Source: Bacteroides sp. (GTDB taxonomy: Bacteria; Bacteroidota; Bacteroidia; Bacteroidales; Muribaculaceae). From it: a DNA stretch of 64,000 nucleotides. The position numbers and the translations under genes are program-made. Below the pieces are notes generated by a model. The model made no database searches and had not been told where the DNA came from. It saw only the letters and a program-made list of their open reading frames with translations. Below are positions 52,218 to 60,475 of this stretch, piece after piece. How positions within the stretch are numbered: position 1 is the stretch's first letter; each line of letters begins with the position of its first letter. Location: the NCBI GenBank assembly GCA_023666835.1, contig JAMPBJ010000001.1, positions 516,283-580,282 on the forward strand. Direction: 5' to 3'.

Positions 52218-54761
52218 CTATAGTCGGCGGATTGTATCGGCGATTTGACGGCCGAGACCGATTGTGTAGCCGTTGCTGACGAAAACCACGCGATTGAACG
52301 TGTCGGCAATTATAAGTATTGGATATTGGTCGGGGCTGATCTTCAGCGATTCGCATATACTTTTTGCGATCGAGCCATCTATATCAGAGCCATACAATGT
52401 GGTGGAGGGCAGTGAGACATCTTCGGGTATTTCGGCACGACGCAAGCTTGACTCGTCGTCCCATAGCAAGATCAACGGTCGTCCCCATTGTTCGATGATC
52501 TCTTTTTCGGCTGCAATATCTCGAAGTGCGTGGTTCGACGGTTCGTGTGCGGGCGACAATAGCGCGAGCGCGTAATAACCGCGGCCTGTGGCTGAGAGCA
52601 GTGATTGCAGATCGTTGTGCCCTGCTTGTCGGAAGAGTGATTCGCTGTCAAAGGATCCGAGAACTTCAACGGCTGTCGTGTCCTGACGAAGTGTGAGTGT
52701 GCCGACTGTCGGTTTATCCGAGATTTGGATCAGATCGATGTGCGACATGACGCTTCCATCGGCCAAGCGCTGACCGGTGACGATCATGTATTGACCGGTC
52801 TCAATTTCCATCGGGTGGGCGAAAGTTTCACTCAACGGAGCAAAATCGTGGTAGGTTTGTAGCTGGGGGATTCCGTCGACTATTTTAGATATAGTGAAGT
52901 GGGAATAGTATTTAGGATCATCAACAGCACGGGTAGGAGTGAAAAGCAGCTGAAGAGAGGATTTGGTTACATTGTCGGAGTGATCGTTGGCATGTCCAAA
53001 CTCGGCCACATGCCAAGTGCTTTCTTTGTCGGCCCATAGTGTGCGCCCGTTGACAGGATCGATCATGGCGGGAATGCCCAAGGATCTTGCACCCGCCACG
53101 AAGAAGATGTCGCGCGACTTTGGCGAAGTGTGTCGCAGATTCCATACTGCGAGCGGCGACATGGTGGCCGACTCAGGATACCATACCAGGTCAGCATTGA
53201 TCGAGTCGCTCACAAATTTAACCCATTCAGCAGGATTGGCTATGAAAGTTTCAGCCATTTCCGCATCGATCCGATCACGAAGTTCTGACCGGAACGGGGT
53301 GAGTTCTTCATTGTCAATTCGAGGCGACATGACATAACGAGCAAACAGTTCATTGCAATATCCAGGGGCAATTGAAGCCCGGAAGTGGTCGTCGAGCACC
53401 TCGGGAGTTATGTCAGTCAAATCTTTTTCGGTCACTGATTCGAGAAGCGCAATTGCCCGACCAAGTTCTTCTCCCTCTTTTTCGGAGAGAAATTTGATTA
53501 TAGTCCGATGGTTGCCACGTGATTTGACTACGAGCGGAGTTAGACGTTCAGGCGGAATATTGAGCGACACTGCAATGGAGTCGATGGCAGGGCGGGTAGG
53601 GAATGTGGCGACATAACAACTGCGGATGGAATCTTCGTGTGCCAGCCGAAGATCGTTGGCCGCGCGAAGCTGATCGGGCACTACCACTTCAGCATCTCGT
53701 GCCACCGGTGGCACGAGATCGAAGTCGGCACTCAGCTGTGTGCTGCCGTCGAAAGTCAGCGGCACGGTGACGAACCGGTCTGTGCCAACGTGGCATTTCT
53801 TGAAGCCGAAATTCACTCCGTCGGTTGCCCAGACCATCAGATCGCCCAATCCGCATATCAGCGATGCCTCGCCGTGGCTGTCGGTCAATTTTGACGCAAT
53901 CGGATAAAACTCAGCATAGTTGTAGATGCGGAAAGTGACATCGGCCCCGGCAACCGGCACCTCGTTTTTATTGACTATCTTGACTGTAACTGTATCGACT
54001 GGAGCATAGATTGAAGTCACATTGATGTCGGTGTTTCCAACCATGCGACCAAGCACTTCCTCCGGTCCGTCGTAGTTGGCTCCCGGCACGCGGGCATGCA
54101 TCAGCATGCCACGTGCAGCCGGTGCATTGAACCATCCCAGATTGAGCACCGGCTCCGGCTCGCATGCACCGAGAAAATACCATCGGCCGTCGGCCCAAGC
54201 CTCCACCCATGCATGATTGTCGTCGGTGTGGGCCCAGCGGGGAGTGTAGACCTGACGAGCCGGGATGCCCATGGCACGGAGAGCAGCCACCGTAAATGTC
54301 GATTCCTCACCGCATCGTCCTATGGCCGAGCTAATGGTCTGCAGTGGAGAATGAGTGCGGGCATCAGAGGGCTGGTATGTGGCTTTTTCGTGACACCAGT
54401 GGTTGATTTCGAGCACTGCATCGTGCATCGACAGATCTTTCACGCGGTCCTTCAACTCGTTATAGATGGCCGGACGATGGCGGTCGATGCTTTCGTTGTT
54501 GACTCTCAGAGGCAGAACGAAATGCAGAAAGTCGCGTTCGCTGACCGTCGATCCCCAGGGCATCTCTTCTCGAGCTTCCAATGCCGGACGTATGGCATAG
54601 TCAAGATAGAATTCCGCTGAACGGTCGGCTGAATCAGCCGGGTTGATCATCTGATATAATGCTCTGAGATAGAGGCCTTCATCATCGGTAGTGTTGGCCG
54701 ACGCAGATATATTGAGCCCAATGAGAATGGCGCACGTTGCGATAAGACGACAGATTTTCAT
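52218..54761 (-). CDS. Secreted protein with transglutaminase-like and degenerate thioredoxin-like domains
   Basis: An 847-residue protein with a signal peptide (residues 1-22). A transglutaminase-like cysteine domain lies at about 110-215, with Cys150 in AIGRCGEES, His183 in DNHAWVEAW and an acidic GACEPEP segment as the third member. An Ig-like beta domain (about 255-330; VKIVNKNEVPVAGADVTFRIYN) follows, then a second region (about 520-650) with AGARSLGIPAMIDPVNGRTLW that repeats part of the transglutaminase fold without an obvious Cys. The C terminus (about 740-847) reads as a thioredoxin fold lacking CxxC. Its role could be peptide or glycoprotein processing. It starts inside the cutC stop codon (ATGA), so the two are coupled. 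Confidence 0.75.
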   Translation of the reverse strand: MKICRLIATCAILIGLNISASANTTDDEGLYLRALYQMINPADSADRSAEFYLDYAIRPALEAREEMPWGSTVSERDFLHFVLPLRVNNESIDRHRPAIYNELKDRVKDLSMHDAVLEINHWCHEKATYQPSDARTHSPLQTISSAIGRCGEESTFTVAALRAMGIPARQVYTPRWAHTDDNHAWVEAWADGRWYFLGACEPEPVLNLGWFNAPAARGMLMHARVPGANYDGPEEVLGRMVGNTDINVTSIYAPVDTVTVKIVNKNEVPVAGADVTFRIYNYAEFYPIASKLTDSHGEASLICGLGDLMVWATDGVNFGFKKCHVGTDRFVTVPLTFDGSTQLSADFDLVPPVARDAEVVVPDQLRAANDLRLAHEDSIRSCYVATFPTRPAIDSIAVSLNIPPERLTPLVVKSRGNHRTIIKFLSEKEGEELGRAIALLESVTEKDLTDITPEVLDDHFRASIAPGYCNELFARYVMSPRIDNEELTPFRSELRDRIDAEMAETFIANPAEWVKFVSDSINADLVWYPESATMSPLAVWNLRHTSPKSRDIFFVAGARSLGIPAMIDPVNGRTLWADKESTWHVAEFGHANDHSDNVTKSSLQLLFTPTRAVDDPKYYSHFTISKIVDGIPQLQTYHDFAPLSETFAHPMEIETGQYMIVTGQRLADGSVMSHIDLIQISDKPTVGTLTLRQDTTAVEVLGSFDSESLFRQAGHNDLQSLLSATGRGYYALALLSPAHEPSNHALRDIAAEKEIIEQWGRPLILLWDDESSLRRAEIPEDVSLPSTTLYGSDIDGSIAKSICESLKISPDQYPILIIADTFNRVVFVSNGYTIGLGRQIADTIRRL

Positions 54762-55525
54762 GCCTTGTGAGAATGTATTATTTTAGAAAGGGATTCCACG
54801 ATTGATTGTGATGTCGTGTTGCGCGAATATTCGTCGACATTGTCGGCAGAGCCCATATAGGCTAGGTCGTTGCGCCACGTCATGCTGCTTGGCAGGGTGG
54901 TGGATGCTGAGGCATGAACTTCACTTACGCCTGTCGCGCCAACCAGTTGTCCGACATTTTCGGGCTTTACACCAGCCCCGGCCATGATGGTCAACCGATC
55001 GGCGAATTCTTCCTGGAGGCGGCGGATCAGTGGAGCACCGGCTACGGCCGACGCTGCCTGACCGGATGTCAGTAGTCGGTCGCATTTCAGATCAATGATC
55101 CGTCGAGCAGCTGTGAATGGATCGCGACACATGTCGAAGGCTCGATGGAATGTAACAGAGAGGCCCAACCGCCCGGCCAAGTGACACATTTCGCCGCAAA
55201 GATCAAGGTCGATGCTCCCGTCGGGATGCAATGCACCGATCACTACTCCTGATGCTCCGCATTGCGAAGCCTCCTGGATGTCAAGAAGCATGATGTCGGC
55301 TTCAGCATCGGAATAAACGAAATCACCTCCACGTGGACGAATCAACACATTGACAGGGATTTGCGACATCTCCACGGCTTTGGCGATAAATCCCGCGGAG
55401 GGGGTGATACCACCTTCTGACAGCGATGAGCATAACTCAATACGATCGGCTCCTCCGACATTCGCAGCAACTACGCTTTGGATGTCGGCGCAGCATATTT
55501 CGAGCTTGACCAAGTGATTTTTCAA
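54758..55525 (-). CDS. cutC: CutC family protein
   Basis: A 255-residue TIM-barrel protein with the CutC motifs LEICCADIQSVVAANVGGADRIELCSSLSEGGITPS, split as usual, VNVLIRPRGGDFVYSD and VTFHRAFDMCRDP. It was named for copper homeostasis, but that role is disputed and the active-site residues resemble a phosphate or sugar barrel enzyme. It sits between a fucosidase gene (6 bases upstream) and a transglutaminase-like gene (4-base overlap) in a glycan-degrading block, which suggests a sugar-related job here. Cytosolic: no signal peptide. Confidence 0.88.
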   Translation of the reverse strand: MKNHLVKLEICCADIQSVVAANVGGADRIELCSSLSEGGITPSAGFIAKAVEMSQIPVNVLIRPRGGDFVYSDAEADIMLLDIQEASQCGASGVVIGALHPDGSIDLDLCGEMCHLAGRLGLSVTFHRAFDMCRDPFTAARRIIDLKCDRLLTSGQAASAVAGAPLIRRLQEEFADRLTIMAGAGVKPENVGQLVGATGVSEVHASASTTLPSSMTWRNDLAYMGSADNVDEYSRNTTSQSIVESLSKIIHSHKA

Positions 55526-55531
55526 TTGATA

Positions 55532-56857
55532 TTATTTTAAGGTGAGTTCCACGACATAGTCGGGCGTCTGCGGTGTGGTACGGTCGATCGTCAGAATGGT
55601 CTGACTGCCGTCGGCTTTGAATTTCAGCGGATTGCGACCAGCGAAGTCGACTGCGCTTTTGATTTTTTTATGGCTGACGGGGATCGAAATTTGTGTTACC
55701 TCAGGATCAAGGATGTGCAGATACATGCGGTTGTCCTTGACGGTGGCCACTCCCCATGGCTGTTCGCCAAAATCGGCTGCCGATGTGGGGCGTATCGTAA
55801 CCGCGTAACGGTCCATCCATCGTCCGAGAGCTGCAAGGCGATCAAGAGCTGCCTTGGGCAGTCGTCCATCGGGTTGCGGACCGACATTAAGCAAAAGATT
55901 GGCCCCTTTGCCGGCGGTGCGGACAAGTGTGCGTATGATGTCGTTGGCTGACTGATAGTCAAGATCTTTCACCGTATAGCCCCATGAGCGGTTCATGGTG
56001 ATACAGGTCTCGAGTGGCAGACGTGAAATTTCCTGTCCCGACAGTCCGGCGGTGTTTTCGCCGGGCAGATCACGCTCAAAGATCTGGATGTCTTCGCCGG
56101 GAAATGGTGTCTGGTGATGATTGTTGCCGATCAGACAGGCCGGTTGCAATTCGTGGATCATGGCATATTGTTGCGGAAGTTGCCACTCAAAAGGGGTGGC
56201 GTCCTCGTCGTGGTCCCACCATCCGTCAAACCATATTGCCCCGATCGGGCCATATCCGGTCAGCAGTTCGCGAATCTGTTCATTCATAAATGAGTAATAT
56301 CCGGGCCAATCCACCAAAGTGGAGTCGCGTCCGGTGTTCAATCCGGTTCGGCCTGAAGGGTAGTCGGGTCGGGTCCAGTCGATGTGCGAGTAGTACAGGT
56401 GCAACCGTAAGCCCTGCTTGTGGCATTCGTCGGCTATTTCTTTAAGGATATCGCGGCCAAAGGGAGTGGCGTCAATAATGTTGTAGGGCGACTGCGCGGT
56501 GTGCCACATCGAGAAGCCGTCGTGGTGGCGGGTGGTGAAGCAGATATAATGCGCACCTGCGTCCTTGAATGCTTTCACCCAGTCGTGGGCATTGAAGCCT
56601 GCCGGGTAGAAGCCTGACGCTGCTTTGGCATATTCGTCGGCGTTTATGTCGCGGTTGAGATACCATTCGTTTTGGCCGAACATGCTGTAGATGCCCCAGT
56701 GGATGAAGATGCCAAGGCCTGCATCGCGAAACTGCCGGCGGGCTTCAAGGTTTGCTTCCGTGGGATGGTAGTCGTAGTCGCGGTCGGAGGCGAAAGACTG
56801 ATTGCCAAAAGCCAATGCGACAGCTGCCAAGGAGTAGATTAATTTTCTAAGTAGCAT
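55532..56857 (-). CDS. GH29 alpha-L-fucosidase
   Basis: A 441-residue secreted enzyme with a signal peptide (about 1-24). The GH29 barrel has GIFIHWGIYSMFGQNEWY, the TTRHHDGFSMW substrate His pair and the nucleophile Asp211 in GAIWFDGWWDHDED. A short beta-sandwich ends the protein. It removes terminal alpha-L-fucose from host glycans, probably in the periplasm or at the surface. The general acid is not fixed by a single motif in this family, so linkage preference is not predicted. It is the first gene of a probable fucosidase, cutC, transglutaminase operon. Confidence 0.93.
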   Translation of the reverse strand: MLLRKLIYSLAAVALAFGNQSFASDRDYDYHPTEANLEARRQFRDAGLGIFIHWGIYSMFGQNEWYLNRDINADEYAKAASGFYPAGFNAHDWVKAFKDAGAHYICFTTRHHDGFSMWHTAQSPYNIIDATPFGRDILKEIADECHKQGLRLHLYYSHIDWTRPDYPSGRTGLNTGRDSTLVDWPGYYSFMNEQIRELLTGYGPIGAIWFDGWWDHDEDATPFEWQLPQQYAMIHELQPACLIGNNHHQTPFPGEDIQIFERDLPGENTAGLSGQEISRLPLETCITMNRSWGYTVKDLDYQSANDIIRTLVRTAGKGANLLLNVGPQPDGRLPKAALDRLAALGRWMDRYAVTIRPTSAADFGEQPWGVATVKDNRMYLHILDPEVTQISIPVSHKKIKSAVDFAGRNPLKFKADGSQTILTIDRTTPQTPDYVVELTLK

Positions 56858-56876
56858 GAGTGAAAAGAGAAGGTGT

Positions 56877-56931
56877 CTAAAAGTTTCGACGCATCAGTTT
56901 CTGCGTTTCCGTAGATCCTGTATGCGTCGAA
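56877..56931 (-). terminator. Hairpin terminator of the DUF3127 gene
   Basis: TTCGACGCAT (56885-56894) pairs with 56922-56931 around a 27-base partly structured loop. On the minus strand it is followed by ACTTTTAG. It lies between the DUF3127 gene and the fucosidase gene. Confidence 0.55.
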
Positions 56932-56959
56932 GTATTTCAGTAGAAAAGGACCGTCGTCA

Positions 56960-57343
56960 TCAGAATGGGATGTCGTCTTCGGCAGCTCCCGGTGCGGCAG
57001 AGAACGGATCGACAGAAGCCGGAGGTGTGGGTACGCCACCCTGATTGTAGACGGGTGTGGTCTGCTGTTGCTGCTGACCCTCTTTTTCGGCTTTCCATCC
57101 TCGGATGTCGGTGTACCAGCGGCCGTTGAACTCGCGGCTTTCGATGTCGAAGCTCACTGTGACCACTTCGCCCACATTGAGTGCATATTGATCGGCTTTG
57201 TCACCGAAGAAGTTGAAGAACACTTTGCGGGGATAGGTCTCTTGCGTTTCAAGCACATATTCGCGTTTTTTCCAAGGGTTGCCACTTTTTGAAGTGCCGG
57301 ATACTTCCGGAAGCGCCAGGATGATTTTTCCTTTGATTTCCAT
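56960..57343 (-). CDS. DUF3127 OB-like protein with SSB-type acidic tip
   Basis: A 127-residue protein. Residues 1-88 are a compact all-beta domain (GKIILALPEVSGTSKSGNPW, REYVLETQETYPRKVFFNFFG, GEVVTVSFDIESREF) matching DUF3127 and resembling an OB fold like single-strand-binding proteins. A Gln/Pro-rich linker follows, and the last residues are EDDIPF, the same tip SSB uses to recruit repair proteins. It may therefore be an SSB-like nucleic-acid-binding protein that recruits partners, which is an inference. The promoter box at 57431-57438 gives a leader of about 80 bases. Confidence 0.75.
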   Translation of the reverse strand: MEIKGKIILALPEVSGTSKSGNPWKKREYVLETQETYPRKVFFNFFGDKADQYALNVGEVVTVSFDIESREFNGRWYTDIRGWKAEKEGQQQQQTTPVYNQGGVPTPPASVDPFSAAPGAAEDDIPF

Positions 57344-57430
57344 ATTGTGTGATATTGAATTATTTTATGAGATGGGGTTTTAAATGATTGGATATGCTCA
57401 GTGGCACAAGTCTGTGCTTTTGAGCGGTTG

Positions 57431-57438
57431 ACAAAGTT
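57431..57438 (-). promoter_or_regulatory. -7 box of the DUF3127 gene
   Basis: TAACTTTG on the minus strand. A TTG lies 23 bases further out, longer than the ideal spacing. Confidence 0.45.
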
Positions 57439-57450
57439 AGCTAAATTTGT

Positions 57451-57492
57451 CAGAAAAAGAAACAATGTGCCAAAAATTTTTGACACATTGTT
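57451..57492 (-). terminator. Intrinsic terminator of pgk
   Basis: AAACAATGTG and CACATTGTTT (57459-57468 with 57483-57492) form a 10-base stem. On the minus strand it is followed by CTTTTTCT. Confidence 0.85.
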
Positions 57493-57520
57493 TATAAGAT
57501 ATTTCAGTCGGTGTGGCTGA

Positions 57521-58768
57521 TTAATCCTTCACAGCAGCAACGCCGGGAAGCACTTTGCCTTCGATGGCTTCGAGAAGCGCACCGCCGCCGGTCGATACGT
57601 AGGAAACCTGATCGGCAAGACCGAACTTGTTGATGCAAGCCACTGAGTCGCCACCACCTACGAGTGAGAAAGCACCGTTTTTGGTAGCTTCAACGATAGC
57701 ATCGGCAATGGCACGCGAACCGCCGGTGAAGTTGTCAAATTCAAACACGCCTGCGGGGCCGTTCCAGAGGATGGTTTTGGCCGGAAGGATGGCAGCGGCG
57801 AATGCTTTGCGGGTTTCGGGACCGGCATCGAGACCTTCCCATCCGTCGGGGATATTCATCACTGAACATACCATGGTGTTGGCGTTGTTGTCGAAAGCAT
57901 CAGCAGCGATGCAGTCGGTGCCGAGCACGAGGTTGACGCCTTTCTCTTTGGCTTTCTTCATGATGTCGAGAGCCAGGTCGAGTTTGTCGAGCTCGCAAAG
58001 CGAGTTGCCGACTTTGCCGCCCTGAGCTTTGGCAAATGTGTAGGTCATGCCACCGCAGAGGATCAGGTTGTCGACCTTGTCGAGGAGATTTTCGATGATA
58101 CCGATCTTGGTAGAAACTTTCGATCCGCCCATGATGGCGGTAAACGGACGCTTGATGTCGTTGAGGATGTTGTCGACGGCCTTCACTTCTTTTTCCATGA
58201 GGTAGCCGAGCATTTTGTCCTGTTTGTCAAAGTAGTCGGCGATCACGGCAGTGGAGGCGTGTTTGCGGTGGGCAGTGCCGAATGCGTCGTTCACGTATAC
58301 GTCGGCATAGCTTGCGAGGGTTTTTGCAAATTCTTTCTGACGTTCTTTCATTTCCTTTTTGGCTGCTTCATAGCCGGGGTCGGTTTTGTCGATGCCCACG
58401 GGTTTGCCTTCTTCTTCGGGGTAGAAGCGGAGGTTTTCGAGCAGAAGCACTTCGCCGGGTTTCAGAGCTGCGGCAGCTTCTTGAGCCTTGGCGCAGTCGG
58501 GAGCGAATTTCACATCGGTGCCGAGAGCTTTTGCCACGGCGTCTTTGATCTGAAGCAAAGAATATTTGGGATTGACTTTGCCTTTGGGTTTGCCCATGTG
58601 GCTCATGATGATGAGGCTGCCACCGTCGTTAAGGATTTTTTTGAGTGTGGGGAGAGCACCGCGGATACGGGTGTCGTCAGTGATGTTGCCATTCTCATCC
58701 AGAGGCACGTTGAAGTCAACGCGAACGATTGCCTTTTTGCCGGCAAAATTAAAATCGTCGATATTCAT
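57521..58768 (-). CDS. pgk: Phosphoglycerate kinase
   Basis: A 415-residue glycolytic two-domain kinase making ATP from 1,3-bisphosphoglycerate. The N-terminal domain has [21 protein letters not shown] and MSHMGKPKG. The hinge and C-terminal domain have [27 protein letters not shown] and [13 protein letters not shown], the nucleotide site, then STGGGALLE. The start at 58768 ([16 protein letters not shown]) is preferred to one at 58810, which overlaps the -7 box. It has its own promoter and terminator and lies between the DUF3127 gene and the glycogen cluster. Confidence 0.97.
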   Translation of the reverse strand: MNIDDFNFAGKKAIVRVDFNVPLDENGNITDDTRIRGALPTLKKILNDGGSLIIMSHMGKPKGKVNPKYSLLQIKDAVAKALGTDVKFAPDCAKAQEAAAALKPGEVLLLENLRFYPEEEGKPVGIDKTDPGYEAAKKEMKERQKEFAKTLASYADVYVNDAFGTAHRKHASTAVIADYFDKQDKMLGYLMEKEVKAVDNILNDIKRPFTAIMGGSKVSTKIGIIENLLDKVDNLILCGGMTYTFAKAQGGKVGNSLCELDKLDLALDIMKKAKEKGVNLVLGTDCIAADAFDNNANTMVCSVMNIPDGWEGLDAGPETRKAFAAAILPAKTILWNGPAGVFEFDNFTGGSRAIADAIVEATKNGAFSLVGGGDSVACINKFGLADQVSYVSTGGGALLEAIEGKVLPGVAAVKD

Positions 58769-58807
58769 AATGTATATTAAACTTTGGTTTGTAGAGTTTT
58801 CGTACCA

Positions 58808-58815
58808 CAAAATTA
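58808..58815 (-). promoter_or_regulatory. -7 box of pgk
   Basis: TAATTTTG on the minus strand, about 40 bases before the chosen ATG. Confidence 0.5.
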
Positions 58816-58882
58816 GTGATTAATTCGTATATGGAGAAGCAATCATTTCTAAAAAATTGTCAACTCATATTATATAATAAGG

Positions 58883-58929
58883 TGAGATCCGGGCCTCCGG
58901 GTGTGATGTGGTGGAGGTCGCGGATCTCA
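58883..58929 (-). terminator. Hairpin terminator of the glycogen cluster
   Basis: TGAGATCCG and CGGATCTCA (58883-58891 with 58921-58929) form a 9-base stem with a second pairing CCTCC/GGAGG inside. It is followed on the minus strand by an AU-rich tail and lies 14 bases past the GH57 stop. Confidence 0.6.
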
Positions 58930-58942
58930 TCATAGGTCTGAT

Positions 58943-60400
58943 TTATTTGGCAGTCTTTTTGGCGGTGGTTTTCTTTTTGGCAGGTGCTTTGGCGGCAGTT
59001 TTCTTGGCTTTTGCCTTTTTGTCGGCCTGCTCAGTCTGCTTCTCTATCTGCTTCTCTATCTTTTCTTCCTTGGTGGCTTTGCGCAGCAGGTGCTCTTCGT
59101 TGAAGTGCTCGATGTTTTTGCGCATGGATGCCACTTCTTTGTTGAGGGTCGAGATCTCCTGCTCCTGATTGCGGATGGTGGTCAGCAGAGCGTTGAGTTC
59201 TTCGTTTTCGATCGACAGCGGATATTGCTCTTCCACTCTGACAATGAAGTCGGCCAATACGTTCATGTAGTTGGTAAACGCTTGGAATGGAGTCTCGTAC
59301 GGGGAGAAGTTGGAGTGGGCAGCTCCGTCGGCGAAGTGCTTGGTCGACATGTAGAACAGGTGGTCGGCAGCCTGTAGATAATACCAGTCTTGTTTCAGAC
59401 GGCGGTCATCGCAAAGGCGCACGCGTTCGGCCACGGAGTAGAGTTTTTCGAAAGCTTCGTTCTGTAGTTTGTTGCCGAGCCATGCAGTGGTGTCGCGCGA
59501 TTCGTCGGTCCATGAAATGGGGTGCATAACCAACAGAGTACCAACGGATTTTAGCTTTGACACAGCTTCTGAAGGAGTGAAGAATTCGATGCCACGTTCG
59601 CGAGCGAAGTGGGGCAGAGCTTCAAGAAACTGGAAGATGCCTGTTTCGCGGGTCTGGAATTCGCCGAAGGTCTCCAGGTTCATGCAGATGTTGATGATCT
59701 GTTCGTCGGGAGGGGTTGCGGCAATCCAGTCGATGTATTTGTCGGCGGTGAGGGGATATGCGTCCCACTGGGTGTCGCTGAAGCGGCGGGCAATGTCGTC
59801 GGATAGTTTTGCGTTGCGCAGAAGTATTTTGAGCTTGGGTGCCGAGGCGGCGCTGTAGACGTAGTTGGGCGATTTCCAGCCAAGTATGTGTTTGGCGCCT
59901 TCGGTGACCACGCCTTTGTAGCCCATCGAAAGGATCTGCGGAGCCAGATCGTCGCAATAGATGAGCTCTGTGTTGCGGAGCACTTTGGGTTTCTGTCCAA
60001 ACAGCTCGTGGATCTTATCGGCGTGAACCTGCACCTGGTTGGCAAATTCATCGGGGTCGACAAGCGACGACAGCGAGTGTGCATAGGTCTCGCCGAGGAA
60101 TTCGACGCGGCCCGTGGCAGCGAGTTTCTTCAGAAGATCGATGAATTCGGGCACATACTGCTCGCACTGCTCGAGGGCAACACCGGTGATCGAGATGGCG
60201 AAACGGAAATGGGGATCGGCTTCGAGCATGCGCAGAAGAGTCTCGGCTGCAGGGATGTAGCTGCGGTGAGCGATGCGGCTGACGATGTCGTCGTTGGTGA
60301 AGTCGTCGTAGTAGTAATGGTCGTTGCCTATATCGAAGAAGCGATAGCGTTTGAGGCGAAACGGCTGATGGATCTGGAAATAAAATGATATGGCTTTCAT
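58943..60400 (-). CDS. GH57 alpha-glucan enzyme with Lys/Ala-rich tail
   Basis: A 485-residue cytosolic enzyme. The N-terminal HQPFR, the GETYAHS segment (about 103-109) and RNTELIYCDDLAP (about 142-154) mark the GH57 barrel that acts on alpha-1,4 glucans (amylase or branching type). A helical domain follows. Residues about 445-485 are a Lys/Ala/Thr-rich tail (KKAKAKKTAAKAPAKKK) like a histone H1 tail, unusual for a glycosidase. It is the last gene of the glycogen cluster, after the GT4 synthase and debranching enzyme genes, so it most likely trims or branches glycogen. Confidence 0.88.
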   Translation of the reverse strand: MKAISFYFQIHQPFRLKRYRFFDIGNDHYYYDDFTNDDIVSRIAHRSYIPAAETLLRMLEADPHFRFAISITGVALEQCEQYVPEFIDLLKKLAATGRVEFLGETYAHSLSSLVDPDEFANQVQVHADKIHELFGQKPKVLRNTELIYCDDLAPQILSMGYKGVVTEGAKHILGWKSPNYVYSAASAPKLKILLRNAKLSDDIARRFSDTQWDAYPLTADKYIDWIAATPPDEQIINICMNLETFGEFQTRETGIFQFLEALPHFARERGIEFFTPSEAVSKLKSVGTLLVMHPISWTDESRDTTAWLGNKLQNEAFEKLYSVAERVRLCDDRRLKQDWYYLQAADHLFYMSTKHFADGAAHSNFSPYETPFQAFTNYMNVLADFIVRVEEQYPLSIENEELNALLTTIRNQEQEISTLNKEVASMRKNIEHFNEEHLLRKATKEEKIEKQIEKQTEQADKKAKAKKTAAKAPAKKKTTAKKTAK

Positions 60401-60475
60401 GATGTTGAATGTTCTGTGTTAGGGCTCAGTTGAGCATTTTTGTTTTGATTATGTTTGTTTTGTTGGTTTGTAATG

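Noticed and set aside
52197-57377. The 15-base sequence TTTTATGAGATGGGG occurs twice, near 52200 on the minus strand and 57365 on the plus strand.
   Set aside because: Two copies in intergenic spacers are too few to call a repeat family without a genome search.
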